Shown piece after piece: positions 20,832-30,862 of a DNA stretch of 64,000 nt (positions are counted from its first letter, which is position 1; each line of letters begins with the position of its first letter). The stretch covers positions 806,001-870,000 of the forward strand of contig OY101119.1 in NCBI GenBank assembly GCA_956465555.1, written 5' to 3'. The position numbers and the translations under genes were made by a program. This stretch comes from Nitzschia sp. pyKryTriq1 (lineage: Eukaryota; Bacillariophyta; Bacillariophyceae; Bacillariales; Bacillariaceae). The notes below the pieces were generated by a model that saw nothing but the letters and a program-made list of their open reading frames with translations, ran no database searches and was not told where the DNA came from.

Positions 20832-22258
20832 ATGACGTCCAATCTGAATTCCGACGATTATTACCAAATTCTGGGCGTCCCACGGACAGCCACAGAGGCT
20901 GAATTAAAAAAAGCTTACAGAAAGCTTTCTATCAAGGTACGTGCAAAAGAAAGAAAGCGACAGGACAGCTCTGCATCCAAAGGCGGCTGCCTGTTGTATT
21001 TTTTCGCGAGGGCGGTCCAAAATGGGCTTCGCTCCCGCACGATTTGACTCTACGTGGTTTTAGTACCAGAGCTACGTGAACGAAGGTCCCTCCGATAAAA
21101 TATGAGAAAGTGTTGCAGATTGAAGCGCCCTTGATCATGCATGACAACAACAATACCCTGAGTTCTCACTCCTCTCTTTTTTCTCGTTTCTACTATGTTC
21201 CAATCAATGATGAAACTATATTCTTTAAATTTAAATAACAGTGGCACCCCGACAAAAATCCTGGCAACGAACAAGCAACCAAAAACTTCCAAAAGATCTC
21301 CGAGGCGTACGCGATTCTTTCCGATGAAAAGAAGCGAAAAATATACGATCAATATGGCGCAGACGGAGTTAATCAAGCAGAGCAAATGGGCGATGATATG
21401 CCGGCGGGAGGCATGCCATTCGGATTCCGACCAGGAGGTGGTCATGGCCATGGCGGCGGCCATCATGGTGGCATGAGTCCTGAAGAGGCTCAGGCTTTTT
21501 TCTCACATTTCTTTGGCGGTGGCGATCCATTTGGAGCATCCTTTGGGGGAGGAGGAGGAGGGCCTCGTATGAGTTTTGGTGGAGGTGGTCCCCGACAGGG
21601 CGGATCGGCACGAATGCAGTCGGATCCATTTGCTCAAATGTTTGGGGGAGGTATGGGTGGTGGTATGCCAGGAGGAATGGGAGGCTTTGGAGGTATGCCA
21701 GGAGGCATGGGTGGTATGCCAGGAGGCATGGGAGGCAGTTTCCGACAACCACGACAAGAAAAGAGATACGATACAATTTCTCCAGGAACAGTTGTGTCCT
21801 TGAAGGGGCTCCAAAGCCGACCTGAGCGAAATGGAGACAGAGGAGAAGTGCAGCAATTCGATCCACGATCAGGAAGATATATCGTTATCCTGGAGGATAC
21901 AGACGAAACCATGTCGGTGAAGCCATCCAACCTACTACAACACGTCCATGTCACGCTCAATGGGCTTGAAAGCAAGCCCGAATGGAACGGACAGCGGGGT
22001 ACAATCATTGCATGGGACCCCAGCAAGGAACGATATAATATTTATGCCATGGGTCTGCAGAAAGCGGTATCTCTGAAACCTGGAAACTGTATTCTCGAAA
22101 ATGGAACTTGTGGACAGATCACAGGACTCCAAGCGAAACCAGAGCTGAATGGCAAGTGGGGCACGATTACCAAATTCACTCCCGAAACAGGTCGCTACGA
22201 TGTTCAACTTTCCAGGGATAAGATTTTGCGACTGAAGTTGGAGAATATCCACGTGTAG
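20832..22258 (+). CDS. DnaJ (Hsp40) co-chaperone with three C-terminal KPxLNG repeats
   Basis: Two exons, 20832..20936 and 21242..22258, 373 residues. The J domain opens with DDYYQILGVPRTATEAELKK; the 305-bp intron falls just before WHPDKNPGN, which carries the HPD motif that stimulates Hsp70. A Gly/Met-rich linker follows (about residues 85-180, repeated GGMPGGMGG). Instead of the usual DnaJ peptide-binding domains, the C-terminus has three repeats of about 55 residues with the core GLxxKPELNGxxGTI ... GRYxV ... LKPxN: GLQSRPERNGDRG, GLESKPEWNGQRG and GLQAKPELNGKWG. This repeat type is common in algae and dinoflagellates, often next to MYND or ankyrin domains, with no established role. No targeting signal, so probably cytosolic. 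Confidence 0.88.
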
Positions 22259-22431
22259 ACAATATTCCTAAAGTAGAGGAAGCAGAGACCCAGCTGACAG
22301 CAGTTAGGAACTCCTTAGGTTAAGATGGTCGTTCATTCTAGAGATACTCGGTTCAATAGATCACAGAAAGCAGGCAGAATCGGATTGCAGCATTGATTTT
22401 ATGATTTATAAATTATGTACTAGTAGATAGA

Positions 22432-24393
22432 CTACACTGGCTGCCCAGGCATGGTGCCAAGAGCACATTCATCCCACACTTTGCATCGTATCCAAGCGGT
22501 GGGACGATTCGGAACTAATTCTTGACTCTGACGTGTTGGCTTCTTATCGGGTGCAGATGGCGCATCATGTTCAGCCTCTTCCTCGTCGTCGGAGAACATG
22601 GCTTCCATCTCATCCAAAGACATTTTTCCGTCGCTCAATGCTGGTCCGTGTCCAATTTCCCCCATTGGTTCCTCGAGTAGTGGGCTCGATTGTCGCTGTG
22701 GTCTAGCATTTGGTGATAGTTTTGCAATCTCAATGCCATGGTCTACAACCCGCTGAGATCCTAGGATTTCTTCAAACGTTTGCAGTATATCTCGACTGGC
22801 CTTGTGCAATTCTGGATTATCATCAAAACTGCAGCGATCGCAAAGACTATTCAAAGGATACCCGAGAGGTTGTATACTTTCGCAGCTGGCCAGAGGTATT
22901 TCGGTGGTGTTGCCTTTCTTTCCCTTGTTGCTGGAACTCGTACTTGATGGGTATAATTTCTGCACAAACTGCTCCGAAACCAACAAACGAATCCACGAAG
23001 ACAGAAAGAATAGCTTCCTTACCGACCCGGGGTCTTCGGATCCTTGTGCGACACAGCTTTCTTCGATTGACAAAACAAATTCAATCAAATGCAACAACAG
23101 CGCCGAGCAGAAACCAGGCCAGACTCGCCCCAAGACTTCGATCAAGGGAAGATATCGTTGCCATGATTTGCGAATCCCTTGTTGTGTGGCTGGGAACGCC
23201 ACGGTAGACCCTGGGATCAGGACCCCCCTTCCTGACGCGGCCCCTCCGATTCCACCCCACACTAAAAATTGAATAGCAGTGGAAAATCCTTCTTGTGGCG
23301 ATACTGCCTCCACGAATTCTTTCGCATGATCAAAAGGGTACTTTTCGCCAGGAAGTTTCTTTCGTTGTGGTGGTTTTGGTTTCTTGGCCTTTTTCGGCTT
23401 CTTTGGGGGCGACGGCTTGATCTTTTTCGGAGGTTCCAAGACGGCAAATCGATTGTTACTTGTACCAATTGAAGATCCCCATAGACTACCAAGAAGAGGA
23501 TCTTCCCATTCATCCTCGTCATCGTCGCTGCCACCGCCGTCGCTGTCTCCGAAGAATGTGTCGAACGGCCGTTTGGTAGAAGTAGATTTCAGTTGCTTTG
23601 TCCCAGTCCGATCGGAAGAAGCTCCATCATCACTCTTGGTAGTAGAAATCAGATTTTCTTCAACAAGAGCACTTGCCTGGAATTTGGATGCGCACGCCTT
23701 GTATTGAAGTAAGATATCAATTGGCTTGTTTGGACTATTTGTTCCGTCTTGGTCTGCCTTCTGTTCTTCTTCGACTAGGTTTCCTTCTTTTTCTGTGATC
23801 CATTGTGGACAGGTCGGAATCCAGTATTCATTTTGTAGGTATTCGAGAAGAGTGACGGTCGCAAGCCTCAAAACAGGCAAGGTCGGTAGGGCGTTGTGAG
23901 AGGCTTCGTGTCGAATATCCACCAACCACGAAGGAATTCCAAGCTGCCCACATAGAATCGACACAGGCGCTGCCACGAATCTTTGCTGTTGCAAGGCGTC
24001 CGCAAATCCATTGATGCATCGGACGATAGCCGACGAATAGGCTAGGCGCAGCTCCGTCACCGAAACACACATGCGCCTGTCATTCATTTGTTGCATCATC
24101 ATTTGATCCCTCCAATAAACTTGCGCCAAGGCCGCTGTCGATTCAACTGCATGAGGGAGAGCTTCCATGGCATGTGATCGGGCCTTCCAGACTGTTGTAA
24201 CATCCAAGGCTTCCAAAATACTCGGTGTTGCCTCGCCGGCTTGTGAATTTAGAACGGACAGGAGCCCACGACCAACAGACTCCAACTCCCAGACATCCTG
24301 CCATGGAGTGGATCGCATTTCCTTGCGAAGACGCCTGTTGAGTTTAGTCACATTATCCTGTCGCCGCTTGTTCTTTCTCTCTGGTGCTGACAT
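22432..24393 (-). CDS. LAS1: LAS1-like pre-rRNA endoribonuclease
   Basis: Intronless, 653 residues from the ATG at 24393. LAS1 cleaves within ITS2 during 60S ribosome maturation. The N-terminal domain matches: TPWQDVWELESVGRGLLS, ELRLAYSSAIVRCINGFAD, then GIPSWLVDIRHEASHNALPT followed by LPVLRLATVTLLEYLQNEYW. RHEASH is the Arg-x4-His catalytic motif of HEPN nucleases, so the enzyme looks active. The middle is acidic and low-complexity with a Lys/Pro stretch (KKIKPSPPKKPKKAKKPKPP), a probable nucleolar signal. The C-terminal half contains a further helical region (LIEVLGRVWPGFCSALLLHL). The protein ends CALGTMPGQPV. Confidence 0.88.
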   Translation of the reverse strand: MSAPERKNKRRQDNVTKLNRRLRKEMRSTPWQDVWELESVGRGLLSVLNSQAGEATPSILEALDVTTVWKARSHAMEALPHAVESTAALAQVYWRDQMMMQQMNDRRMCVSVTELRLAYSSAIVRCINGFADALQQQRFVAAPVSILCGQLGIPSWLVDIRHEASHNALPTLPVLRLATVTLLEYLQNEYWIPTCPQWITEKEGNLVEEEQKADQDGTNSPNKPIDILLQYKACASKFQASALVEENLISTTKSDDGASSDRTGTKQLKSTSTKRPFDTFFGDSDGGGSDDDEDEWEDPLLGSLWGSSIGTSNNRFAVLEPPKKIKPSPPKKPKKAKKPKPPQRKKLPGEKYPFDHAKEFVEAVSPQEGFSTAIQFLVWGGIGGAASGRGVLIPGSTVAFPATQQGIRKSWQRYLPLIEVLGRVWPGFCSALLLHLIEFVLSIEESCVAQGSEDPGSVRKLFFLSSWIRLLVSEQFVQKLYPSSTSSSNKGKKGNTTEIPLASCESIQPLGYPLNSLCDRCSFDDNPELHKASRDILQTFEEILGSQRVVDHGIEIAKLSPNARPQRQSSPLLEEPMGEIGHGPALSDGKMSLDEMEAMFSDDEEEAEHDAPSAPDKKPTRQSQELVPNRPTAWIRCKVWDECALGTMPGQPV

Positions 24394-24782
24394 TGTTCTT
24401 TGTTTCGGCTTTTCGCTGCTCAATCGGCGAGATTCGGGCAACGATTTAGTCAGGCAACGATTATTTCTCGGAGGTTTGAAATCTGATTTCCGTCCTCCAT
24501 CAACTACTAGAAATAGCTAGAAGTGCCATAGACGTCAAAAATCTACACCCTTTCAAACTCTTGGGTTGTTAGGTTGTGGGATCTTTCGACGGGTAGTTTT
24601 CCTGGCGTTACTCTAGTAGAGGGAGGATAAAGAGAGTATGTATCGTAGAGTATGCCTGCTTGTTTGTGCTATTTTCCGCAACCATATATATTTCACACAT
24701 CATGGCGGGCGGGGGGGACTGGGGGGGGTTGGGTCACTTTTCTATGTATGGCTCCGACGACCGACGAGCAAAGCGAGGAGGA

Positions 24783-24942
24783 ATGTTTCTCCTACCGGTA
24801 TCCAAGATCCACATGTGACGTCACTGTCCGTCCGTCGTCCGTCAACGGCCGATACCGGCGGAGCCATGATGCTCTCGTCACCACTAGTCTCATAAATCTA
24901 CTAAGCTCCTCTTATTGATTTACTTCACACGTAGTGACAGAG
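24783..24942 (-). repeat. Dispersed repeat, copy 2 (inverted relative to 15214-15432)
   Basis: About 160 bp, reverse-complement homologue of 15214-15432. It lacks most of the GTAC-type inserts of the other copy: copy 1 has a two-part palindrome tract where this copy has a single TACCGGTA. Confidence 0.8.
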
Positions 24943-24968
24943 CTTAGTGATTTTTCTTGGGTTTGACC

Positions 24969-25900
24969 ATGATGTCCTCCCGTATTCCCAGTGTCAAAGA
25001 CACTTACTTCCAGCACAAAGTGCTCACTCGTCTCCATGGTCAACCTGTGTAGGAGTCTCTGCAGACGCTACACACATGTTGAGAATCATTGATTGTGAGC
25101 ACACTTTAACTACTACAACATGAACCATTTGTCAAAAAGAGACCACTCTATCGAGTGCCCGAGCCTTGATCCGCTCGCCGCTTGGCTCCATGAAGACCTG
25201 GGAAGCCTAGCTCTGGACCCCGCCTTCATGGACAATTGGAGAGAAGGGGAGCAAGGGCTGAGCCTCCCAAACTTTTGGGAAAGGCTCGAACGTTGCGTCT
25301 CCTTTGAAGACGACGAAAGCCCCAAAAACGTCAACGAGGAGCCGGGGGAAGCGGAGCCGGAACATGAACCCGAGCTCTACCGGGCTCCCCCCAGGAACTG
25401 CCTCTTGGACGACCTTGAGGAGCATCTATTCGTTCAACTAGAGGCCCATGGCCTCATTGTGGCCCGAACCACACCACGCCGAGCGAAATTGTTACAAATC
25501 GAAGATTCGGAAACCGCGAGGACGACGGCCGGTATCCATGCCTACGAGGCAGGAGACCTCATCGTCGAAAACGTCACTACCACCGGACGCACGAAACACA
25601 TCCACATGAAAATACGGTGGATCACTAAATCGTGTGAAGACGGCTTCTTCAAGCTAATTTTCGTAAAATCAGAAGAAAACAAAAGCGACATTTTTACGAA
25701 AAATGTGACAAGCGAAACGCACGAACGACACATAAATACATACGTAGCCAAGAAGGATTACCTAGAGAAGAACTCGAACGAACAAGCCGACGAGCAATAC
25801 AATTGAGTCGCTCGACTGCACGTCAAGGGAGAGTGTTGAGAATCATTGATTGTGACGTACATCGAACGACGTACAGACGTCGTGACTCGACTCGTTACTC
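24969..25900 (+). mobile_element. Ty1/copia relic (broken, internally deleted)
   Basis: The left part (from 24969) resembles the start of a diatom copia gag (SSRIPSVKDTYFQHKVLTRL). The right part (about 25580-25770) is the tail of a copia RNase H: GRTKHIHMKIRWITKSCEDG, then LIFVKSEENKSDIFTKNV. It is followed by a polypurine tract (CAAGGGAGAG) and TGTTGAGAATC, which looks like the start of the 3' LTR at about 25834. The same 22-bp LTR-start sequence occurs at 25078-25099. Most of pol is missing, and the LTR's right end could not be placed, so 25900 is approximate. The element is a fossil with large deletions; age cannot be judged from one copy. Confidence 0.72.
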
Positions 25901-26228
25901 AAACAATACGAGATCGATATCTACTAGACTATATCGATGAACTAGACAGACCAAGAAGCACGAATTATACTCCGACCTAAACACGATTTATACTCCGAAA
26001 CACGACCTAAAGTGCGGGTCTGGAAAGTAAAAGAAGCAGCAGAAAGTAGACAACTAAAATAGTCATAATTTGGAAAACGAGAGATTCGTAGGACATATCG
26101 TACGACTTATTAGACTAGAGACTTCGCAACACACACAGAACTCAAAGCAAACGCTCCGTAAGGGTGAAAAGAGTCCATTGAGTCAATCAATTGGACTGTC
26201 TGGCGTGGATGGTATCGTTCCGGCGGGA

Positions 26229-26302
26229 GAGAGATTAATTGCTCTCAACCGTCAAGGTAGCAACTAAATTAGACAGTGCACTTTTTCGCTGCTTTACGAT
26301 AT
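26229..26302 (+). repeat. Short dispersed repeat, copy 2
   Basis: Reverse-complement homologue of 18890-18960, containing TTAATTGCTCTCAACCGTCA and CACTTTTTCGCTGCTTTACG. It lies between the copia relic and the E(z) gene. Confidence 0.65.
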
Positions 26303-26589
26303 AATATAGTAGCTAGAGAGATCTCAACTATTACTGTATTCTTATAAGCAGAGCGTGGCGGGAGTGAGAAGGGAGGAAGTCTCGTCGTGGTTCATCGTCT
26401 CTCGAACAAGCAAGTCGAGTGAGTCAAACATATATGACCATGACTCACTCGAACACCCCCCCTTCAACCCACGGCGCGAAATCCGCGAAAGCGCTTCTGA
26501 TCGAGGGCTTTCATTATTTCGACAACAAACCAAATGGCTTCGGGCACAGCATACTACTACTGTACTGTAGTTGGATTGCAAATAACACC

Positions 26590-29500
26590 ATGTCTAATCC
26601 GAATGAGGCAATTGTGATTGCCGACAGCGACGACGAGCCGGTGGTTGTTGTTGGCACCAACAACAACAACACCTTCGGCGGCAACGAGGAGCAGCTGGGA
26701 CGTGATCCCCGCTCCGCTATCGAAATCTGCGACGACGACGACGACGATAGCAGCGATGACAATGTCGTTATGTCCATTCCGTCCATGCAAAATCGATTTC
26801 ATCATCAAGAACAGCAAGTAGTAGACCCACGCGTGGCAATTACGAGTAGTAGTTATCCTACTACTACTACTACGTCACCACAACCACCGCAGAAAAAGAA
26901 GAGAAAGACCCTGTCACCCGAGGTGGCCCTGGCCCTGGAAAGGTACTTTGACGGTGTCAGCAAGGAACCTTCCTCTCCTCGTTCATCATTGGCTGCTGCT
27001 GCTGCTGCTGCTGGCGAGACAGCGACAATGACACCAATACAAAAGGGCCAGCCGCCTCCCAGTCATCATCAACATCGAGAAGAGATTGTGCTGTCTTCGG
27101 ATACTTCGGATGAAGAAGCATCGTCGGCGTCTGCTGGTGGAGACGATCGTGTTGCTTGGCATGACTTGCCGGCAGAACATGCTGACGCTCATACTATGAT
27201 TCTTGATCAAGGTGGGAAAAGCGGTGAGGTCCGACGCCAAGCCGCGGTGGCTGCAGCTGCAGCTCGTCACGAACGTGAGGGATCTGCGTCGTCTTCTTCC
27301 GAGGAGGAGGAGTCTGAGAACGATCACGATCGTCACAGACCCATGGCTTCTACTAATTACAGTAGTAATCGCAAATCCAAACCGCCAGTCAAACTTCCCA
27401 ATATAGCTAGTGCAGTACCTCCCGCGGCTCGCAAACAACAAGAACGGGGTGGTGGTCCATCATTCGAAGACTATGCTTCCGACATCACTGACAATAGCAA
27501 TGACAAAAAACCAAGAGCCCAACATTCTCAACCACGTCATTCCAGTCGTCCAAGGCGTCCACCCAGGTATTTGGACGATGACGATGACAACGACGACAGT
27601 CCGTTGGAAGATCGAAAAATGCCTGCGTATCCGACGGCGACTCGGTCGCGGAGAAAGTCAGTAGTGGGTGGGAGCAGGGCCTCGATGGTCGAGGAAGAAG
27701 ATGCAGACTACCCTACTGCTCTCCGTCATCACGTTGAAGAGACTCTACGCCAAGTTCGGAAAGCACATACATTGTCTTCCAAAGAACTACTGAAGCAATT
27801 CCTCATTGCCAAGAACAAACTACTGCAAGGCGGAAAGCCCAGACGCGTGCAACCACTTCCAAATTATCGGCGTTTGCCTTTCGTAGAGAATCAGCCTTTG
27901 GATTCCTCCTACTTGCGGCATGAAGATTATCCACTTCCGAGGGATTCCCATCACACTGTTTTCATGAGAAAGCACTTTTCGTCGGCTACCACCGAAAAAG
28001 ACGATGAAGAAGGAGACGATAAAAACAAGGCAGCTCCCCCTTCCCCGTGCCTGAGTTCGGCTTCGACGGTCGATGGCAGTGACTCGTTAGATGGAGAAGA
28101 GTTGAGTCCATCCAAGAAAAAATACGCCAAGCAGATTGCAGAATTTCGTTTAGAAGACAGTATCGGTGTAGGTTACGAAGAAGACGAAATGGACGCAGAA
28201 ATCGACAAGGTACTGGAAGCGTCGAAGGATACCAAGTTCAAGCACCAACGAGTGCATGAATACCTAGCGATTCTGATCAATGTGGACACCAAACGTGTGA
28301 CGAAGCGCTGGCAGAAAATCAATGGCATCGAGGAGCCCCGACGCCAGCATAATTCCCCATATGAGGAAGTCATGAGCTCGTTCCGTGACTTATTTTGTCG
28401 ACGCTGTCAGATTTTTGACTGCAATCTCCATGGCCTACAAGATGACTATGATCCGGCAATCCAGTTGGAGCTTGCTGTGCGTCTGGAGAATTCAGGTTAC
28501 TGGAAGGTATGTACAACTTCTGTTTGCATTCTATAAGAAAGGAAAATGCACCTCTTATTCAGTAACATATCCTTTTTTCACAGAACGAACCTGTACCTAT
28601 GTGTCTCGCTGTGGGAGCGGCTACAAACGAAATTGAGAGCCGTGTTGCAGAAGTTCAGCAGGTGGAGAGCACTACTGTTAGTGGTGAACCGGACGATCGA
28701 GTTCTCGAGGAGGATGAGAAAGAACTATGCAAACGACTGTACCAGCTTTTCCAAAACGACCTCTCAAGTGTCTCAAGGGCCATGTCGATTCCAGAAGCAA
28801 GCATCGCTCGACAGGTAGAATTAGAGCGCTTTGAATTCAAGCTAAGTGATCCCACCCTTTCATCCCATGGAAAGACGAAACAGAACAAGAGCAATGCGTA
28901 CAATCAAGAATGGATGAAGCGTATTGTGCAGGCTACATCCCATCCTTTCTTTAACCCGTGCACGCATACTGGACAGTGTTCAGAAGAGACATGTAGTTGT
29001 GTTCAGAATCGCTTTTTTTGCACCAAAGCGTGTATTTGGGGTGCTTCCAGTCGAAACTTTTTCAGAGGATGCAACTGCACCTCCCGTTGTCAACAAAAGA
29101 GCGTAAGTTGCCCGCCATACAATAGGCTAACCTTGCACACCTGAGTTCGTCACGAATGCTTACAAGTTACTCTATTTTCAGTGTCCGTGTTTTGCCGCCA
29201 ATCGTGAATGCGACCCCGACCTATGCAAGAAATGCGGTGCTTGTTCAGACCCACCGAACAAGCCTGCCACAGAACAGAGCTGCCGGAACGACAACATTGC
29301 GATGCGACGCCATGTCCACCTCCTCCTCGGGAAATCGAGGGTGGCGGGATGGGGATTATACAACAAGCACGCTCTCAAGAAGGGCGATTACATCCACGAG
29401 TACATAGGCGAGCTCATTCCCCATAATGAAGCGGAGCGCAGAGGGGAAATCTACGATCACAGGAATCAAACGTATATATTTGACATGAGCACAGATTATG

Positions 29501-29866
29501 CTGTTGACGCGTTGAAGAAGGGCAACAAGACGCGTTACATCAACCACAGTGACGACCCCAACCTCGAACCTCAGGTAAGCTGATTTCCCTATCACGAACT
29601 TTCTTTGCCTACCTCCTCCGATCTAATATTGCGCGTCCATTCACAGATGAAGGTTGTCAATGGGGACTATCGAATTGGTTTCTTCGCATTGAAGGATATT
29701 CCGGCTCAATCAGAGGTAAGGAGAACGAAGGAACATGTCGCCCGCTGCGAGAATGGGCATCGATGAGACTTGCCGCTCTAACGTCCTTTTCCAATGTCAA
29801 AAGTTGTTTTTCGACTATGGTGATAAATTCTTCAAGGCAAAAGGGGCATTCGCCCCGCAGAACTAG
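26590..29866 (+). CDS. E(z): Enhancer-of-zeste histone H3K27 methyltransferase (PRC2 catalytic subunit)
   Basis: Five exons, 26590..28506, 28584..29102, 29182..29574, 29647..29715 and 29804..29866, 986 residues. The protein methylates H3 lysine 27 for Polycomb silencing. Exon 1 encodes a long acidic, Ser-rich N-terminus and a MCSS/SANT-like part (QRVHEYLAILINVDTKRVTK). Exon 2 carries a SANT-like segment (LCKRLYQLFQNDLSSVSRAM) and starts the Cys-rich CXC domain (HPFFNPCTHTGQCSEETCSC), which continues in exon 3 (CPCFAANRECDPDLCKKCGA). The SET domain has GKSRVAGWGLYNKHALKKGD, YIGELI, TRYINHSDDPN (NHS motif) and, in exon 5, LFFDYGDKFF. All catalytic motifs are present, so it should be active. The final exon is only 21 codons. 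Start: the ATG at 26590 is preferred, as frames further upstream enter promoter-like DNA; 26434 is an alternative. Confidence 0.93.
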
Positions 29867-30862
29867 TGATTGCGCGATGGCAGGAGGAAGAAATTCGCGT
29901 TCAGGGTTTTCTTTCCAGAAGTACGAGTACAATGATGTGAACCTGCGTCTTGCGACGTTTAGTGGTTATAAAAATTTTAAACATTGGATGTTCTGGATGA
30001 TTCATCATCTGGAGCCACCCATGCATGATCGACCGCAACCAGGGGGGCAGCTGTGGAATCTAATTTGCCTGCTAAAATACCGGGGATTCAACAAGTCTAT
30101 TTTTATACCGCTCCACCATGTAAACATAGTACTGTTAAAAACTCATCGTGTATTTGTACCTGTTGATCGTCCTGGTGTCTTCGTTTCATAGACTGTATCT
30201 CCCGTCACACCCTACGTACTCTCTTGAACTACTTTTGCTTTGCTAGTATTCTCTCTCCTGCCACCGCAGAGCTACTTTACCGTACCGGTAGATCTCTCAC
30301 TACCGCGGTACAGTACGAGTACAAGTTCGTAATGTATATGATACCTGTACGGCGTACCGTACAGTTACTTCTCGTTTGTACGACGACTTGGCTCTCTACA
30401 CACACTCTCTCTCTCTCTCTCTCTCTACTAGCTAGAGCTAGAGCAGTAGTAGCTCTCTGCTCTACTACTACTAGCTCTCTACTACCCGAGTAGAGCAGAG
30501 AGAATACATCATACTGTACAGACTATTGGTGGTAGCGATTTTCGTCGAATAAAATGCATGATGGTGCGTTCCGAAACATTTTTGCTATTCTTTATCATGT
30601 CGCATGGCTGTCGTAATGATTAAGTTACTTATAGTTCTCCGAAATTTTCAACCGTTGAGGGCACACGTTTTTTATTCAAGACTACGAGCGCGCCAACCGA
30701 GCCAGAATTTTTCATCCAATACCGCCGTTGAGTGATGGATTGTGGCATTCCCGAAGGCATCGGATCTGTTTTACACAGTCGCAAGGCATGTTACTGCTCA
30801 CAAACAAAGAAACATCAAGCAAGCATTGTATCTTTTGCAATACACAATACACACAATTCACA
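29867..30862. other. Intergenic region with microsatellites
   Basis: About 1 kb downstream of E(z). Contains GTAC tracts (30283-30370), a CT dinucleotide run (about 30400-30426) and CTACTACTAG-type runs to about 30500. No gene is seen. Confidence 0.5.

Larger units (their letters stand above)
24394..26589. other. Gene-poor region with repeats and a copia relic, before the E(z) gene
   Basis: 2.2 kb without a host gene that I can support. In order it holds the LAS1 upstream region with a G-rich stretch (24700-24735), a dispersed repeat (24783-24942), a Ty1/copia relic (about 24969 to beyond 25900), a short dispersed repeat (26229-26302) and the E(z) upstream region. Confidence 0.6.
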
